Positions 59,932 to 64,000 of a DNA stretch of 64,000 nt are shown one piece after another; the stretch's first letter is position 1; each line of letters begins with the position of its first letter. The notes under the pieces were generated by a model. That model did no database searches. It was not told the DNA's origin and saw nothing but the letters and a program-made list of their open reading frames with translations. The translations under genes were made by a program, and so were the position numbers. Origin of the DNA: CAADGU01 sp035444285. Its GTDB lineage: Bacteria > Chloroflexota > Anaerolineae > Promineifilales > Promineifilaceae. Where the stretch lies: the NCBI GenBank assembly GCA_035444285.1, contig DAOMOK010000004.1:62001-126000 (forward strand). Direction: 5' to 3'.

Positions 59932-62394
59932 TTATCTACGAATAATGCATTGAATCGCATTACTAGCTTCTAGCCTCAATCTATAATCTTGTGAAAAGTC
60001 TACGATCTTTTCAAGAAATGGTAAACTTGAATGAAGCAAAGTATTGCGACAGAATTCAAATAGGGCCTCTGAAGTGATTTTTCTCTCCCTTAAAGAAGAA
60101 GCAAAAATGTACAAATCTGTAAGATCGCAGGAAATCAGCCACTCATCAAGTCTTTTCTCTTCTTCAACTAGGCTTGCAATGTATACATGTAGTTCCTCAT
60201 TATGTTTCTTGGCTGTAGTAATATGACCCTGACTCACCGCTAACAAGGTTTTTGTATAAAGCGAAATAAAGATATTGAAGTTTATTCTGTCGGGCTCAGG
60301 AAATGAGTCTAGATCATCTTGGTCTATGTCACCACGAAATACTTGTTCAATAGTCATTAGCAAATTGAACGCACTTTGAAAAATCGACTTCCCCTCAAAA
60401 TCACGAAATTCAAGCACCTCTTTGGCAGCCATATGAACTTCGTAATAATTGGGTTTGGCAATGGCTCTTATTATGTCATACGTAAATTTGCTTCCCATAC
60501 TTCCTAAAGTTTCAACAGCTAATACAGCTCTAGATAGCTCACTTGTATTTTGAATTTTCTCTACCAAGTAACTAATAATTGGAGAAGAATCTGTTATCAT
60601 GGCCCCTAAAAATGCCAGTGTCTGAAAATTAAGCACCGTATCCGCTAGCTCCAAGGTTATCTCAATTGGAAGCTTAGAGAGCTGGCGGGCCGCAAAAAAA
60701 TCTTGAAATGATGTGTGCCAAAATCCAAAAACTTCATCAGATGATACCAAGAGGTTATGAAACAATAACTGTGATATCAGATCCAAAATGGTTTGAGTAC
60801 TAGACCATAAATGTTCTTCTTGAAGCAGTTTTACTTCTTTAGATAATACTTGAATTACTTGTTCACGGGTCACCGAATTCTCAAGCCTGTTTACCTCCAT
60901 ATGATAAGCTAGTACAGCCAGGGCACGTTCTAAAATCATCCAATCAATTGAGCTCGACTTACCCTTCTTAATATCTTCCCAGCCCTTTTTGTAAAGCTGT
61001 AATACATGAAAGTAAACATCAGTCAGACTGGTCAGAGTACCGGCATTCTGCCTGAAAAGAATTAAGCAGAATGTCAAAAACAACGGTGTTTGTATAATCT
61101 CCTCCAAACGATTCTGTTCAATAAAATGCATGAATGCATATCGATGATAGAAACCTAAATATGCTTCCGCAAAACGCAAAACAGATTCATCTTTGAGAGC
61201 CTCAATTTCATAGCAGACGAATCCGCTCAGTAGCTCAGGCTGTGGTTGTTTCCTACTTGTAATTACAATTTGTATATTTGGAAAAGACTGGCTATAGACT
61301 TCAATCTCGTTTACAAGATCTTCACGCCATTTTGACTGTACTTCATCTAACCCATCTAATAACAAGATGCATTTGGAATTATTCAATATTTCGTGAACAA
61401 GATTATTGTCCGCTAAGATTTTATGGCTACGAAGTTGTGAATTTAGAAGTGAGGAAAGGTCATTTTTCCCAAAATGTCTTAAGGAAACAAGAATTGGAAT
61501 AGTTGTTCCTAAATTTGGATATGGTCGATTTCGTGAAATCGAATGGATAGTGGTAGACGCATAGTGATGGCAAATATAACGCAAGCAAGTTGATTTTCCT
61601 GTGCCCGCATTACCAACGATCAAGACCTTATTATTGTTTAGAGCTTCTTGCAATGTTGTTTTGAGTTCGCTTGTCTTTCGTCCTGAAACTCCAATTGATG
61701 GATAAGGGAATAATGTTTCTTCGGATATCTTTTTCAGATTGACGTAATCATCTATTGGGACAGGATTGACTTCCCAGTCGATAAGTGAAGCTAGCTCGTC
61801 AGGAATATGCCAGTTTGAGTATTTGTCCGCTATGCTCTTAGCATAAGCAAGTAAATCTTCGGTTGAATACCTCGCCTCTTTTGTTACTAAATTCGAATGG
61901 CTGGTCGGTGGCGGTCGTTTTCCTGCAACGAAATCTGAAAGAGCAACTTCCCATTGCCATTTCTTCGATCGTATTAATTCAGGTGGCAATGGATGACGTG
62001 AGATTTCCCACTTGCTATGTGCCTCTGCATGATGATTTAAACACAACACAACAAGATTTTCGTAGCTATCGTCCTGGGTTTTTGAATGCTCAACGATGTG
62101 ATGAATAATAACTGGTTTGAGTTCACCATATTCCCAACATAGACAACACTTCCAATGGCATTTTTCGACGAGTTTCTCTACGATGTCCTTTGGGATCGGT
62201 TTACGTCTTAGATTGAGCAGTTTTTCTACTTCTTCTCCTGAAAAAGATTTTCCCAACTCTGATTTTGATCCTGATTTCAACCTAGTTAAGGTATAACCTT
62301 CATTTATGGCTTTTTCGGCAAGATTGGAATCCAGGCCAGCACTCAGGAGATTTAGGATTTTCTTGGATTTTGCAGGAGTACTTTCTATTCCCAT
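59932..62394 (-). CDS. HNH nuclease-NACHT ATPase fusion, candidate antiphage effector
   Basis: 820 residues. N-terminal helical/HhH-like segment (about 12-68), then an HNH-type nuclease: CHWKCCLCW zinc knuckle (Cys83/84, Cys86), HH at 98-99, NLVVLC with NHHAEAH at 120-126. A NACHT ATPase follows: Walker A GNAGTGKST (261-269), Walker B LLLDGLDEV (344-352), VITSRK sensor. The rest is helical, without obvious repeats. DNA is AT-rich and contains no ACGGCCGT, unlike nearly all neighbours, so it looks recently acquired. Fits STAND-type defence logic: ATPase part senses, HNH cuts DNA. A linked HigBA pair supports a defence or mobile island. No phage target can be named. Confidence 0.8.
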   Translation of the reverse strand: MGIESTPAKSKKILNLLSAGLDSNLAEKAINEGYTLTRLKSGSKSELGKSFSGEEVEKLLNLRRKPIPKDIVEKLVEKCHWKCCLCWEYGELKPVIIHHIVEHSKTQDDSYENLVVLCLNHHAEAHSKWEISRHPLPPELIRSKKWQWEVALSDFVAGKRPPPTSHSNLVTKEARYSTEDLLAYAKSIADKYSNWHIPDELASLIDWEVNPVPIDDYVNLKKISEETLFPYPSIGVSGRKTSELKTTLQEALNNNKVLIVGNAGTGKSTCLRYICHHYASTTIHSISRNRPYPNLGTTIPILVSLRHFGKNDLSSLLNSQLRSHKILADNNLVHEILNNSKCILLLDGLDEVQSKWREDLVNEIEVYSQSFPNIQIVITSRKQPQPELLSGFVCYEIEALKDESVLRFAEAYLGFYHRYAFMHFIEQNRLEEIIQTPLFLTFCLILFRQNAGTLTSLTDVYFHVLQLYKKGWEDIKKGKSSSIDWMILERALAVLAYHMEVNRLENSVTREQVIQVLSKEVKLLQEEHLWSSTQTILDLISQLLFHNLLVSSDEVFGFWHTSFQDFFAARQLSKLPIEITLELADTVLNFQTLAFLGAMITDSSPIISYLVEKIQNTSELSRAVLAVETLGSMGSKFTYDIIRAIAKPNYYEVHMAAKEVLEFRDFEGKSIFQSAFNLLMTIEQVFRGDIDQDDLDSFPEPDRINFNIFISLYTKTLLAVSQGHITTAKKHNEELHVYIASLVEEEKRLDEWLISCDLTDLYIFASSLRERKITSEALFEFCRNTLLHSSLPFLEKIVDFSQDYRLRLEASNAIQCIIRR

Positions 62395-62497
62395 TTTCTA
62401 GAACCATCTACAGAACCAGGTGGTATGTCCAACTAATTAACAAATAGTTATTCCTACCATCCACTTCCTGAATGTCTAGCCAAGATGGCCGATCATC

Positions 62498-62530
62498 AGA
62501 CATCCGATTTCTTCAAGAAATCGGATGTCT
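62498..62530. terminator. Terminator-like hairpin, conserved-stem family, copy 3
   Basis: AGACATCCGATTTCTT and AAGAAATCGGATGTCT, followed by TGTTTT. Just past the end of fhs. Confidence 0.75.
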
Positions 62531-62553
62531 TGTTTTATTACAGGGGAGGCGTT

Positions 62554-64000
<1,447 letters not shown>

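Overview
The window looks like a piece of a Chloroflexota chromosome (Anaerolineae/Ardenticatenales type is my inference). Reasons are family-level: GT-C glycosyltransferases with appended beta-sandwich modules, META/SH3/LysM lipoproteins with Thr-Pro linkers, a kinase-caspase fusion, a large A2M protein and NACHT ATPases in a moderately GC-rich genome. There are no rRNA or tRNA genes and no CRISPR array. Two genome-wide sequence habits dominate. (1) The palindromic octamer ACGGCCGT occurs about 140 times by hand count, where one or two would be expected by chance; it lies inside genes, between genes and inside terminators. (2) Tracts of 7-nt (sometimes 8-nt) tandem repeats fill many intergenic gaps and have also entered open reading frames without breaking them.

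Layout. 1-3.8 kb: C-terminal end of a PBP1C-like peptidoglycan synthase, a TspO-like membrane protein and a class I photolyase; the last two are divergent and share an operator-like inverted repeat. 3.9-7.9 kb: a secreted S8/S53-like peptidase facing a lipoprotein that is essentially the peptidase's own N-terminal region alone. 8-11.6 kb: a NACHT ATPase, a decayed copy of its 3' end, and a TumE-like toxin-antitoxin pair. 11.7-20.5 kb: a 2066-residue alpha-2-macroglobulin, a small membrane protein and a META/SH3 lipoprotein. 20.7-31.8 kb: SPFH pair, Lgt, TlpA-like thioredoxin, GH18 lipoprotein, crotonase, YdeI-like protein, an anchored beta-sandwich protein, a SulP-STAS-4xCBS transporter and an aldo/keto reductase. 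31.8-39.7 kb: zinc-ribbon coiled coil, two ArsR-type regulators with their operons, a DUF411 lipoprotein, a methyltransferase, an RRM protein, a GH130 enzyme and a DUF971 protein. 39.7-49 kb: SGNH hydrolase, LysA, Ser/Thr kinase-caspase fusion, LysM lipoprotein, ClpC and a four-S1-domain protein. 49-58.9 kb: four GT-C type membrane proteins. 59-62.4 kb: a HigBA-like toxin-antitoxin pair and an HNH-NACHT protein in AT-rich, octamer-free DNA that looks acquired. 62.5-64 kb: the 3' part of formate-tetrahydrofolate ligase.

How it fits together. Most genes serve the envelope and housekeeping (cell wall, lipoprotein maturation, membrane glycosylation, lysine/DAP synthesis, protein quality control). 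Two islands (8-11.6 kb and 59-62.4 kb) pair a NACHT STAND-type ATPase with a toxin-antitoxin module, a combination typical of phage-defence loci. The HNH-NACHT gene is the best candidate for an undescribed defence effector. The octamer plus heptamer repeats are the most striking unexplained structure.
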